Assembly (NCBI RefSeq): GCF_042477335.2
Contig: NC_091247.1
Span: 1,448,501-1,512,500, forward strand
DNA from: Ovis canadensis
Taxonomy: Eukaryota > Chordata > Mammalia > Artiodactyla > Bovidae
DNA: 64,000 nt
Reading direction: 5' to 3'
The notes beneath the pieces were generated by a model, which saw nothing but the letters and a program-made list of their open reading frames with translations, ran no database searches and was not told where the DNA came from. Numbering within the stretch: position 1 is the first letter of the stretch; each line of letters begins with the position of its first letter. Positions 12,333-22,856 of this stretch are shown piece by piece. The translations under genes were made by a program, and so were the position numbers.

Positions 12333-15300
12333 GGGGTGTTGCAGGAAATGGTGGGGGCGGATCATGAAACAGAGGCTGACCATGGAACCCAAGAGACGCG
12401 CTGATCAGGGTTCTGGGAGGGGCGGGGGTGGGGTGCAGGCCTGGGCCCCGGTGCCGAGCAGATCATCCCGGCAAGGGACCCAAAGCCAGGGCCACAGTCG
12501 GGGTGCAGCGACGGCCTGAGCTGCCTCCTCTGTGATGGAGGCCCTGCCGCCTCCCCCGCCGTCTCCAGCTTTCTCTAGGGTGAAGTGAAGGTGACGGACG
12601 AGGAAGGGCTTCTGTCTGCCATGAGGCACCTACAGTGTGCGCTAATACTGTTGTTATTGCTGTAATTATTGTTATTCCAAGTGCACAAGGATGATGGACG
12701 GCCTGCGGGGGCGGGGGGGAGTCCAACCTGCCAAGAAATTCTCATATTTCAGGGCGAAAATGCTTTGAAATCCGAGGAGGAAAGAGGCTTAGAACCAAAG
12801 GCATTTGATTATCATTGCATTTGAGTCTACACACATAAGACCTGACTTCATTCAGAAAAGTCACCCACGAGAAATTAAGTCGAGATTTCCCCCATCCCTT
12901 GCTGCATTTACCAGCTCTGGGGCTTAGGAGATGGAAAGTACAGACTCCAGTTGGGAAGAAGCCTTCTGGAAGTTCTGGTTCAGCAGGCAGCCAGCAAGCA
13001 CCCCTCCCCTCTCCCACCAACAGCCAGGAGCTTAGAAGAGGGAAGCTGAATTGTTATTCAATGTCCTTCCCAGCCCAGCTCCCACGCAGCTCATCCGCGA
13101 GCCCGTCAAGGTTGGCTGGAAGGTCAGACCCCTGTGCCCTGTGACTGCGGGTGCCTGGAACCCAGGTCAGTGATTGCAGAGGTTGGAGAAGGTGCCTGCA
13201 GTTCCTGTCGGGGCGGCAGGGCCAGGCTGGGGGGCTGGGCCCCGGGCCCCCCGCTCACTGACCCCGCATGGCCGAGACCACCCGTGACTGCCTGCCCTCC
13301 CTGCAGGGCAAGCTGCTGGCTCTAGTGGGTGAATGAGCCAAGATGCCCATGGGAAGCTGGCTGTGGGTCCTCAGACGGTGGTCTGGGCGATAAGGAATCC
13401 CTCCAGCAGGGGTCCCTCCAGTCGTCAGCGTCTCCCACCTGCAGGGAGCTGGGCGAGCGGAGCCCGTTGCTGGAATCAGGCAGCACGCTCATCGCCCACC
13501 TCAACCTCCAAATCTCCTTGGCCCCTTAGGCTGCGGGCATGGCTCCAGGTCCTGGAGCTGGGCTCTGCTGTCCATCCTTGTGGCCGGCTGCACAGGCAGT
13601 GCTCAGCTCCTCCAGGCTTCCAGGGGAAGTGGGAAGCCCTTCACACCATGTGGCAGGTGACTCGAGGCCTGGGGCCCAGTGACTGGCCAGGGCATGATGC
13701 AGGGCCTCCCAAGACCCCCACCAGGAGGCTCATCGAGCTCCCGCCAACCCCACTGAAGCCATCGACTCAGGGCTGCTGGCCGGCGGGGCGCCTGGACCCC
13801 AGGACAGGGAGTAGAGCTTTTCCCAGACCCCTCTGGACGGCAGACACTGCCCCAGGGCTGGGTGTGCAAGCGGCTGGCTTCCCAAGACCTTTCTGGGTCT
13901 TATTGGAGGAGCCAGCCTCCTAATCAGGTGTGCGTGACATCCTCTTCTCACGTATCCCGGAACGAGGCTCTGCTGAGGTCTCACCATTCCCAAGCAGGCG
14001 GGCAGGACCGGTGTGTCCTGGAGGAGTCCCCCTCAGCATCCTCACGTGCAGCTGGGAGGCCCCCAGCCCTCAGAGCAGGAGAGACTTCCGCCCAGACCCC
14101 AGAGGCTCCTTCCTGCAGGGTGGCGCTCTGGCTGGCGCAGCGAAGGACCACAGGTGGGCGGGATTCATTCTCTCCCAGGTTCCCCTCATCAAGGGGCCGG
14201 CAGGACCTCGCCCGCCCCCGGAGGCCCCTTCCAGCCCCTGGAGGCTTCAGGCGTCCCCGGGCTTGTGGCCGAGCCGCTGCGGTCAGCGTCTGCCTCCATG
14301 TCTATGTGGCTTCTCTTCCAGCCGAGTCAGATGTCCGCCTGGGCCGCTCGTTCGAGGGCTCCTGATACGACACTGGGCCCCTCGATAACCCAGGGTCTCC
14401 CTCCCACCTTAGCACCCTTCGTTACATCTGCAGACATCTTGCTTCCATGTAACTTCACATTTACAGGATCCCGGGGTTGGGACCCGTTATCTTCAGGGGC
14501 CACAAGCAGGCTGAGCAGACCCAGCAGGAGGCCCACAAAAGCTGGACCCCGGAACCCAAGGCTGACAAAGCCACAGACTCTCAACGTGCCGTGCTCTGCA
14601 GCCATTTTTCAGTTTAATTGGCTTGAAATGCATTTGGCTGGGAGGGATGTCCCAGGAAATAGATGGGTTTAATAACACCTCCCATCCGTGCAGGGCATGC
14701 CAGCTCCGGAGCCGGGGTGCGTCCGCACGCATCCGTCCTCTCGGCATGGCCCCTGGAGGGGGCGAGTGACACCAGAGCTCAGGTCACCCCGCCACCTAGC
14801 CATGGAGGGGCCACCCCTCCAAGCCCCGGGCTGGCTTTGCAGCTGAAACGCCAACCGGCAAACATCCACCTCCAGCCCAGACACAGGCAGCCGGGACCCA
14901 AAGAGATGGCCCTCTCTGGACACGCCCTTCTGAGCATCCTTCCGGGAGCAGAGGGCGCCGAGTGCTGGCACCTGGCACCCTCACCAGTGGGCAGCCGGGG
15001 TGGCTGTCCTCCCTGTGACGGGCCCGCATGTCTGGGCAGCAGACGGGCACTGCTGCTGGCCGCAGGCATGGGGTTCCGGCCCCAGGCCTGGTGTAGGCAC
15101 CGCCCCTCGTCCTCCGAGGTGCCTGACCTCTGGGTCTTCTCAGGGGAATCCTTACTCCCTTGCACCCCTCACACAACAGAGAGAGGCCGTGGGATTTCAG
15201 CTCGGGGTGGGGGCTGGTGGGGGTCTGCGGCTGAGAGCCTGTAGCTTCACCCCTAAGGGGCTGAAAGTGCCTCCCCGGTGAACATGGCTGGAAGGGGGCT

Positions 15301-15614
15301 AGAAGCACCTCCACCCTTCCTCTGCCCCAAGAGCGTGGGCTGGCCTGGGGGGTGGCTGGGCAGAAAGGCTGGGCGGCCCGGCCCTTGTCCAGCCCTCCTG
15401 AGTGGGGGTGACGGTGCACCCAGCCTGGACCCAGGACCCTCTGGACAGCAGACGCTTCTGAGGCTCAGGGAGAGGCGGCAGGCGGGTCTGGAAATGCTGT
15501 CTGGGCGACTCACGGGAGTAAAGGCAGGTGGGACCCCCGGGGCAGTCCCCCGGTGACCTCAAACGTGTCTGATGACAATCCGAAGCGTTGAAGGGCCTGG
15601 CCCACAGCAGGATG
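12333..15614. other. Repeat-poor, GC-rich unique block
   Basis: More than 3 kb without a recognised interspersed repeat, unusual for this window. Several overlapping open frames of 90-220 codons (for example 219 codons at 14013, 207 codons antisense at 14796) occur in all frames and carry no domain. The AT-rich islet at about 14590-14680, with 'cagtttaattggcttgaaat', is a weak candidate for conserved non-coding DNA. Confidence 0.5.
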
Positions 15615-16170
15615 TGGCCCCCTGGACAGGGTCCGGGCCCCGGGCAGGGCGGGCTTGGGCAGGGCAGTGGGGTGCCCGTGGACAGGGTCTGGGCTCTGGG
15701 CAGGGGGGCTTGGTAAGGGCAGTGGGGCCCCGTGGACAGGGTCCGGGCCCCGGGCAGGGCAGGCTCGGGCAGGGTGGGGTTGGTCCCCATGGACAGGGTC
15801 CCAGCCTTGGGCAGGGCGGGGTGGGTCCCCATGGACAGGGTCTGGGCCCCAGGCAGGGCGGGCTCGGGCAGGGCAGTGGGGTCCCCATGGACAGGGTCCA
15901 GGCCATGGGCAGGGGGCTCGGACAGGGCGGGCTCAGGCAGGGTGGGGTGGGTCCCCATGGACAGGGTCTGGGCTCTGGGCAGGGTGGGCTTGGTAAGGGC
16001 AGTGGGGTCCCCATGGACAGGGTCTGGGCTCTGGGCAGGGGGGTCTTGGTAAGGGCAGTGGGGTCCCCATGGACAGGGTCTGGGCTCTGGGCAGGGGGGG
16101 CTTGGTAAGGGCAGTGGGGTCCCCGTGGACAGGGTCCTGGCCTCGGGCAGGGCCGCCTCAGTTAGGGCAG
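15615..16170. repeat. G-rich minisatellite, ~56-bp unit, about ten copies
   Basis: The anchor 'ggacagggtc' recurs at 15624, 15680, 15734, 15791, 15833, 15889, 15959, 16015, 16071 and 16127. Spacings are 56, 54, 57, 42, 56, 70, 56, 56 and 56, so the basic unit is 56 bp with shortened and lengthened variants. The plus strand is strongly G-rich, with repeated GGGCAGGG and GGGG runs that could form G-quadruplexes. The last three to four units at the right are the most alike, suggesting recent expansion there. The 414-codon minus frame over this region is a consequence of few stop triplets in the unit and is not a gene. Confidence 0.96.
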
Positions 16171-16504
16171 TGGCGGCGGCAGTGGCACTGTCAGCCAGGT
16201 CTCGTCTTGGTGAGCACAGGGCCGCAGGGAAACGGAAATACAAGTCTTGTTGATTCCGAGGGATTTGTCGTCCAGGTAACAGTGTCAGGAGCGCTCGGCT
16301 GGGAGCGAGACGCCTGCTCTGGATGCGGGCTGTCGCCTCTGCGGCCCGTCTGCAGAGCCCTCGCCTCTCTGGACGCCTGTTCACTCGTGTTTGCGGAGCT
16401 GCTGGGGGGACGCAGCCGTGACCGGCCGCCAGCCATGCTTCCGTCCCTCTCCGATCTGTGGGCTCCAGTCCGTCCCCGCCCCAGCAACGGTGTGCGGCAG
16501 AGCC

Positions 16505-16612
16505 CCCACCAGGGTAGACCCCAACTGAGGCAGACCCCCCCACACTGACGCAGACACCTCCACGCTGCGGCAGACCCCCGAACTAGGGCAGACGCCCCAC
16601 ACCGGGGCCGAC
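16505..16612. repeat. Imperfect ~20-bp tandem repeat (GCAGACCCC)
   Basis: The motif 'gcagacccc' or close variants ('gtagacccc', 'gcagacacc', 'gcagacgcc', 'ccgacccc') recurs every 17-23 bp. It is a decayed minisatellite lying 330 bp from the G-rich 56-bp array. Confidence 0.6.
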
Positions 16613-17382
16613 CCCACCCCCGGGGCAGGTGTCAGGGAGGGAGGCGCCGCCGGGGGCCCTGGAGCCCAGAGGGCCTCTGCAGGGCGGGGCTCTGCAGGCG
16701 CAGAGGAGCTGGGGCTCAGGGCTCGGCTGCGGCGAGCACACTTCTCTCCTTCCCGTAGCGGTGCTTTCCGGGGAAGCACCTGGCGTTTCCCTTCCCTTTC
16801 TCTTCGAGGAGGTCAGGCCGCGCTTCCTGAAAGCTTCGCCTCTTATCCATGGGGCGTTTGTGCTGTGGAGCCTTGGAGGCCCTGGGGCTCCGGACAAGGA
16901 CGCAGCTCCGCACTCCTGGGCCCAGCGCCGCCCACCGGGGCCGCCTTTACACCTGCTGCCCGGACCCAGGCCCGCTGTGCGCCCTGCCTGCCCACCTCCG
17001 CCTTCGAGTCCCGCCAGGATCCCAGGACCTAGAATCCAACTCCGGTCCCGGGAGGCCGAGGAGGAGGGGTCCTCACACCTGCCGGGCGGCCAGCACAACC
17101 TCCCGGACGCTCGCCGGCAGACACAGGGCCGCGACCGGCTGGCATCTCTGACTCCTTTCCTCTGAAAGGTCCCTGAGCTGGTGTGGTCTCACCCACCACG
17201 TGAGGATCGAGTCCATTTCCGCAGCTGCCCTGAGCTTTGTTTTCCTGCTTCGTGGGAGTCTGATTGGGGTTCAATGAGACACCCCACCTGGGACATTTAA
17301 CCAGATGCAGAGCCCGAGGTGAAATCTCAACAAACGGCAGCCAGTATCAGTCATCTTCGCCTTTTTATGTTGCTCATGGTGT
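16613..17382. other. Unique GC-rich, CpG-containing DNA
   Basis: Contains many CpGs (for example around 16615-16700 and 16925-17110) but no recognisable exon or promoter element. A CpG-island call would need a computed observed/expected ratio. Confidence 0.45.
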
Positions 17383-17712
17383 TCGTGCTGCAAGAATACT
17401 GGAGTGGTTTGCCATTCCCTTCTCCAGTGGACCACCTGAATACTCACTGCAAGGACTGATGCTGAAGCTGAAGCTCCAGTCCTCTGGCCACCTGAAGGGA
17501 ACCGCTGACTCATTGGAAGAGACCCTGATGCTGGGAAAGATGGAGGGCAAAAGGAGAAGACAGCTGCAGAGGGTGAGACAGTTGGATGGCATCGCTGATA
17601 CAGTGGACATGAACTTGGGCAGACTCCAGGAGATGGTGAGGGACAGGGAGGCTTGACTGCTGTAGTCCGTGGGGTCGCAGGGTCAGATATGATTTAGCGA
17701 CTGGACAACAGC
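17383..17712 (+). repeat. Internally deleted BovB derivative
   Basis: The left 60 bp ('gaatactggagtggtttgcc', 'cttctccagtggaccac') match an internal BovB segment. At about 17445 they jump directly to the BovB 3' end ('aaggactgatgctgaagctg', 'gaccctgatgctgggaaaga'), which runs to a CAACAGC tail at 17704-17712. The intervening reverse transcriptase region is absent, so it is a non-autonomous deletion product. It encodes an ~85-residue broken remnant of the RT C-terminus. Confidence 0.85.
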
Positions 17713-18105
17713 AAGTCCGTTATCTTAGGTGCTGTTTCCCTGGCTGTGATTTATTATCACGGTCGCTGTTATCACCGGTCCATCCTATCAAACCAGGGGC
17801 TGCTTTCTGGAGCCTGGAGAGCGGAGTGCGACTCCTCCAAGACTAGGATGGGCTGGAGGAGAGGTTCCTGAACCTCCCAGGCAGCCAGGGCCAGCCCCGG
17901 ACAGGCGGGTGGACATCCGGAATGCCTGCCCGTGTGACCTTCAGCTGAACAACCAGTACCCGTGGTACTTTGTTATGCTTAGATTTTTGTTTACCTGAAA
18001 TTTAAATTTTTTCGGGATAATGTTGACACCATTCAGGGGAAGCAGCTGTCAGGTGGGCGACTTGTGTGTTTCATGTGCTGGGTGGACATCTAATCCACCT
18101 GTTTT
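17713..18105. other. Unique DNA
   Basis: Short stretch between BovB and L1. It becomes AT-rich after 17960. No gene is seen. Confidence 0.5.
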
Positions 18106-18521
18106 CTTTTGAAACATCTTTATTGACATACATTCACAGACTCACAATGCGTCCATTTAGAGTGTGCAATTCCACAGTTTTTAGCATATTTGCAGATGAA
18201 CACAACCGTCACTACGGTCATTTTTAGGAACTTTTATCAACTCAGAAAGGAGCCCTGTTCCACTGACTGTCACTCACCGGCCCCGCCCCCCGCCCTTAGC
18301 AACGGTCGCTTGGCTTTCGGTCCCAGTGGAATCCCCTCTCCTGGGCGTCTTGCAGGAGTGGGATCATGTGAGGCATGGTCCATGGCAGGCTTCTTCGCTT
18401 CCCGTGCTTTCCAGGTTCATCCACGCAGTCCCACGTGCCAGGGCCTCACACCTTGTCATGCTAATAAAACCCTTCGTGTGGATGAAACGCATCTGTTTAT
18501 CCAGCCATCGGAGGTGGTGGT
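18106..18521 (-). repeat. Old L1 3'UTR, left part of a split element
   Basis: Plus-strand reading 'catctttattgacatacatt', 'catttagagtgtgcaattcc', 'cagtttttagcatatttgca', 'gtggaatcccctctcctggg', 'tttccaggttcatccacgca', 'ctgtttatccagccatcgg' is the antisense of an ancient L1M 3' end. The element continues at 18912 after about 390 bp of foreign sequence. Confidence 0.85.
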
Positions 18522-18911
18522 GAGAGCTATCTCCTCGACCTCAGCCTGCTGCCTGCCCTTGGCACGGCCATCCCAGGTTTAGCAAAGAACACTGATGAAA
18601 ACCAAACAGCATCCTCCCCTCCCCCAGCACTGGTACCCGATCCAGCTCCCTGCTCTGTCCTCGATGTCGGCCTTTAGCAGGAACCCTGACAGGCCAGGTG
18701 AGCAGACTTCCCCACCTGGCTGCCCAAGCAGCTCCTCTTTGTGACCTCCACCCACTGACCCCACCTCCTGTCTCCCCCGACCCTGGGAGTCCGTCCCCGG
18801 CCGTCCTGCTCTGTGCAGAGCTGAGCTCATGCCTGCCCCAGTCTCTCTCACCTACTGCAGTGACTTGAGTCCGGTCTGCCTTGCTAGTTTAAACACGTGC
18901 TGGGCACAGAC
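18522..18911. other. ~390-bp insert within the old L1
   Basis: This GC-rich block separates the two parts of one L1. The L1 text near the break (Pu-poor 'tttatcca...catc' at 18500-18515 and 'cttcatcagcagacatcctg' at 18914-18933) appears partly on both sides, as an insertion with target duplication would give. I do not recognise the family of the inserted DNA. A local rearrangement is the alternative. Confidence 0.4.
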
Positions 18912-19062
18912 ATTCTTCATCAGCAGACATCCTGGCTGCTCCCCCTCTAGGCCGTGTTCCCACCTGCTGCTCTAGCGTCCAAGTGCAGGATTTGGCATGG
19001 ACATGTGTTCCCGTTTTTCTTAGGTAGTTGTGTAGGAGTGGAACTTCTGGGTCCTACGGCTG
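18912..19062 (-). repeat. Old L1 3'UTR, right part
   Basis: 'gcatggacatgtgttcccgt' and 'ggagtggaacttctgggtcc' are the antisense L1 text that normally follows the part ending at 18521. Same element, same orientation, further 5' in L1 coordinates. Confidence 0.75.
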
Positions 19063-19674
19063 AAATTCTGAAATTCTAGCCACCTCTTTTGAGTTTATCA
19101 CAGAATATCTTGGATTTTATCTGGCAACTCCGGGCCCTGCCCATGAGCGTGTCTTATGGTGGGGCAGGGGGCGACCCCTTCCACTTCACTGAGGGCTAGG
19201 GTTCTGGTCCCCCAGGGGTGGAAAGAGGCCAACGTCAGGGATCACAAGTGACGGCTCTGGGTCACGGGCTGCCAGCCTGCACACGGGTCGTTCGGTGGCC
19301 TCTGCCACCACCTGCATCAACTCTGGGCCAGGTGGCCCGGTCCTGGGGTCCCAGGAACCCTGGAGGACCCAGGCAAAGCTCGCAAACAGGAGGGGAAAAC
19401 GTGCTTTCAGATGCCCACCCTGGGCCCCCAGCCTCAGCGAGGCCAGGCGAGTAGAAACAGGACAAGTTTCTCAGGCACCTTTATAGGGGGTCTGCCCCGG
19501 GCGGCCAGCACACAGCTCCCCAGACGGGCTCCGGCAGCAGCGAAGCCTGAACACTCCACCTGCTCAGAGGCTGGACGTCCAGGCAGGCGCGGGCAGGGCT
19601 GGCTCCTCCCGGCCTGCTCCCTCCTCGCGGGGCCCGCAGACACACCTCCCTGCCCGCCTCCCACTCCGCCTCCA
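19063..19674. other. Unique GC-rich DNA
   Basis: No repeat recognised and no supported gene. The 'tttgagtttatc' piece at about 19088 resembles MLT1 text but is too short to call. Confidence 0.45.
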
Positions 19675-19871
19675 TCTGTCTCCACACCTTTCCGGTCCCT
19701 CTCTGTGTGTCCACGTCTCTTCTCATAAGGACGCCGGTCAGCTGGGTTCAGCCTGCCCTAAAAACCTCATTTCTAACTTAGCCACCTCTTTTGACTTTAT
19801 CTCCGAGTCCAGTTACACACTGAGATCCTGGGGTTAGGACCTCAATATGGGAATCTTGGGGACACACCGTC
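19675..19871 (-). repeat. MLT1-type LTR fragment (ERVL-MaLR fossil)
   Basis: The order 'ctcttctcataaggacgcc', 'cctcatttctaacttagcca', 'gactttatctccgagtccag', 'gggttaggacctcaatatgg', 'aatcttggggacacac' is the antisense of an MLT1 LTR. It is a solo, partial LTR from the common eutherian period, heavily decayed and without internal viral sequence. Confidence 0.7.
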
Positions 19872-19872
19872 C

Positions 19873-20030
19873 TGTGCGTATGTGCTGAGTCACTTCAGTC
19901 GTGCCCGACTCTTTGCGGCCCCACCAGGCTCCTCTGTCCAAGGGAGTCTCCAGGCAAGCATGCTGGAGTGGACTGCCATGCCCCCTCGGTTCATCCTGGA
20001 GCGTGAATCAAACCTGGACGTGCCGCTGGG
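19873..20030 (-). repeat. Bov-tA-type SINE, truncated
   Basis: Reads 'gctgagtcacttcagtcgtg', 'ccgactctttgcggcc', 'gcatgctggagtggactgcc', the antisense of the Bov-A body. The tRNA-Glu head is cut short at the right end. It sits directly against the MLT1 LTR. Confidence 0.9.
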
Positions 20031-20269
20031 CGTCTCCCTGGGGATGGCCTGCTTTTCTGGAAGGGAGAGGCCTCTGGTAAAGACCCATTTATGCACAGGA
20101 GGAAGATGAGAGAGAGACTGGGGAGGAAGGAAGACAGGACGGCAGCCCATAAGGGGTGGACACGGGTGAGCCAGGCCTCGGGGTTCCCGAGAGGAAGGGC
20201 GGCCGGCCTGCCTCCCAGCTGCGGACGTGGCTCCAGGCACCCTGGCGAGGCGGCTGTCTGGGCCCCCGG
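20031..20269. other. Unique GC-rich DNA
   Basis: Nothing recognised. Confidence 0.4.
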
Positions 20270-20545
20270 TTCTAAATGAAGACTGTAACAAGGACAGCCC
20301 TGCCCCTCTTCTCTAATTAAGGCTGCAGGGGAACAGAAAGCTCCTCTGTAATTCAGCCCTGGCCCCTCCTCTGTCATCTTAATTAAGGTTAGGGCTACCG
20401 TGGCTTAGGCGGCTGCCATCGTTAGCACTAAATCAAATGCCGTTTTAGGATACGGGCCGCTTGAGAGCGAGGAACAGCAGGGCTGAGAAATAAATATTTG
20501 AAAAGGGCAGAGAAGCTGTGAAATTGCCTGCCTTGGCCTCATCAG
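20270..20545. promoter_or_regulatory. AT-rich islet with paired TAATTAAGG sites (candidate enhancer)
   Basis: Two related modules lie head to tail: 'cccctcttctctaattaagg' at about 20304 and 'cttaattaaggttagg' at about 20378, about 70 bp apart, each preceded by a CCCCTCYTCT box. The TAATTA core is the classical homeodomain site. The DNA is repeat-free and contrasts with the GC-rich surroundings. Function is inferred from composition and motif only. Confidence 0.3.
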
Positions 20546-21490
20546 CACGGATCCCGACGCCGCTTGTCTGAAGCCCTCGCTCCACAGGATCCTGCCGTGG
20601 AGGCGCCCCCGGCCGAGGCTCCCGTGGAGGTCAGTGCCCCGGGGTGTGGAGGGCAGGCTGGGCACCGACAGCCCCTGGGGGAAGCGGGGATGGCCGCCAG
20701 GTGGAGAAGCCGCCATAAGCGGGCCTGTGGGCCCTCCAGATCTGATGCCTGGGTTCTTAACTGTAATTTCCTTTTTGGGAGAGGGTCACGAGCCCTTCTT
20801 TGGGGGCACTGAGAGGGTGGCCCACAAGTGCACCCCAGCGTCCCATGAATAGATGGCAGGTGCTAGATGCGTTGCCCACGGCGTTTCAGGAGCGTCTGAG
20901 CCCCGGGGAGAGGCCCCTTGCCTGGTGAGGCTGCAGGAAGCACCAATAACGAAATCGGTCCCTCTCGGAAAAGTAGAAGTCGCTGTCAGTGGTGAAGACT
21001 GACGAAGCCCGACTCAGCCAGGTGGTCGAGGTCAGGGTCAGCAGAGACGGAGGTGGTGAGTTGTGCTGACGGCAGGCACCCTTGATAAGACGGGGAACCT
21101 CACCTCTGTGGCCTTTCTCCCCAAACCCACCACCCAAGTGCAAACTGGAGACGGAGGAAGCCGGACCAGTGACCCAGGGAACATTGCCCCCAAGCCACTG
21201 ATGTGAGAATATCTGACCAGTCCCAGCAGAGGGGCAGTCTACGAAGCTCCCGCCCAGCCCTCCTGAACTGCCCAAGGTTATGCCCAAAGGCAACGAAAGT
21301 CTGAGGAAACGCACCAGCCCAGAGGAGGCCAAGGAGACGTGAGAGCTACCAGCCCCGTGGGTCCCTCGGGGTCCTGGGACAGAGGAGGACACTGGGGAGA
21401 CACTGGGGAGACCTGAGTCAAGTCTGAAGTCTAGTTAGGGATGGCTCTGTGGAGGAAAACAACTCTCCCAGCCAGAACCGATTGCTCATT
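20546..21490. other. Unique DNA
   Basis: No repeat recognised. A minus-strand frame of 168 codons (20886-21392) has no domain. A short direct repeat 'acactggggag' x2 lies near 21388-21410. Confidence 0.45.
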
Positions 21491-21542
21491 ATCTTTTTTT
21501 TTGATTGATTGAAGTATAGTTGATGTACAGTATTATATGAGT

Positions 21543-21768
21543 TGGGGTCCCAGGTGGCGTTAGTAGTAAAGAACCTGCCTTTCAATGCAGGAGATGTACG
21601 AGACCCGGGTTAGATCCCTGGGTCGGGAAGATCCCCTGGAGGAGGGCATGGCAACCCACTCCGGTGTTCTTGCCTAGAGAATCCCCATGGATAGAGGAGC
21701 CTGGCGGGCTGCAGTTCATAGGGTTGCACAAGGTTGGACATGGCTGAAGCAGCTGAGCACAGCACAGC
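21543..21768 (+). repeat. Bov-tA SINE inside L1, with target-site duplication
   Basis: A tRNA-Glu-derived head ('caatgcaggagatgtacgag') is followed by the Bov-A body ('gaagatcccctggaggaggg', 'gatagaggagcctggcgggc') and a CAGCACAGCACAGCAC tail. It is flanked by 'attatatgagt' on the left and 'attatataagt' on the right, a one-mismatch target duplication. It was therefore inserted after the L1. Confidence 0.95.
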
Positions 21769-22011
21769 ACATTATATAAGTCACAGGCACCGGCATAGTG
21801 ATTCGCAGTCTTTAGAGGCTGGACTCCCCTCGCAGTTATTATCCGGCATTGGCTGTGCTCCTTGCACTATGCCCTATATCTCGTAGCAGGTCTTCCATAT
21901 AAGCCTGTAGCACTGAACCCTCCACCCTTGTCCCCCCCACCCCCCGCCTTCCCTCTCCCCACTCTAACCGCTGGCTTCTTCTTTTCTTCTGAGTCTGTTT
22001 CCTTTTGGTTA

Positions 22012-22556
22012 TTTGTTGTAGTTTCGTCGCTGAGTCATGTCCGACTCTTTGCGACCCCATGAACTGTAGCACACCAGGCTTCACCATCCAAACTAAGTCC
22101 CAGAGTTTGCTCAAGTTCATGTCCATTGAGTAGGTGATGCTATCTGAACATCTCATCCTCTGTCGCCCCCTTCTCCTCCTGCCTTCAGTCTTTCCCAGCA
22201 TCAGGGTCTTTTCCAATGAGTCGGCTCTCCACAGCAGGTGGAACGTATTGGAGCTTCAGCTTCAGCATCAGTCCTTCCAATGGATATTCAGGGTTGATCT
22301 CCTTTGGGATGGACTGGCTGGATCTCCATGCTGTCCAGGGGACTTTTGTGAGATTCCTCTAGCACCTCAGTTCAAAAGTATCCACTCTTCAGGGCTAAAC
22401 CTTCTTCATGGTCCAACTCACATCCATACATGACTACTGGGAAAACCATAGCTTTGACTACACAGTCCTTCATCGCAAAGTGATAATTCTGCTTTCTGCT
22501 ATGCTGTCCAGGTTTGTCGTGGTTTTCCTTCCAAGGAGCAAGCGTCTTTTAGTGTC
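22012..22556 (-). repeat. BovB 3' fragment inserted in the L1 3'UTR
   Basis: Begins with the RTE tail 'gttgtagtttcgtcgctgag' and runs through the BovB 3' end to 'ccaaggagcaagcgtctttt'. About 545 bp of RT C-terminal sequence in broken frames. L1 sequence resumes at about 22615. Confidence 0.92.
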
Positions 22557-22856
22557 ATGGCTGAAGTCCCGTCTACTGTGGTTTTTTCGTTGCTGTTACA
22601 TCCGCCAGCTTGTTGCATTTTCGATTCCGTGTATAAGTGACGTCAGGCAGTGCTTGTCTTTCTCTGTCTGACTTGACGCTCCAAGCCCATTCACGAGGTT
22701 GCAATGGGCACGTCTCCTTCTCTTTTAAACGGCTGAGCCGTCTCCCACTGAGCGTGTGTTCTTTATTTGTTCATCTGCTGACGGACACTTCGGTTGCTTC
22801 CACATCTTGGTACAAAAAATGCTGTTGTGAACTTTGGGGTGCATGTATTTTTTCAA

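Larger units (their letters stand above)
21492..22855 (-). repeat. L1 3' part (normal orientation half of a twin-primed L1)
   Basis: Starts with T9 at 21496 (the antisense poly-A), then 'gaagtatagttgatgtacag', 'agtgattcgcagtctttaga', 'tgtctttctctgtctgactt', 'acggacacttcggttgcttc' and 'tttggggtgcatgtattttt', which is artiodactyl L1 3'UTR and the end of ORF2 read on the minus strand. It is interrupted by a Bov-tA at 21543 and a BovB at 22012. At 22855 it meets the inverted half of the same L1. Confidence 0.85.

Noticed and set aside
15299-16543. 414-codon minus-strand open frame
   Set aside because: Its length comes from the 56-bp G-rich minisatellite, which has few stop triplets. The product is Pro/Gly/Thr repeat with no domain, and three plus-strand frames are open over the same array.
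18462-18472. AATAAA poly-A signal
   Set aside because: Lies inside the antisense old L1 3'UTR; no transcript context.
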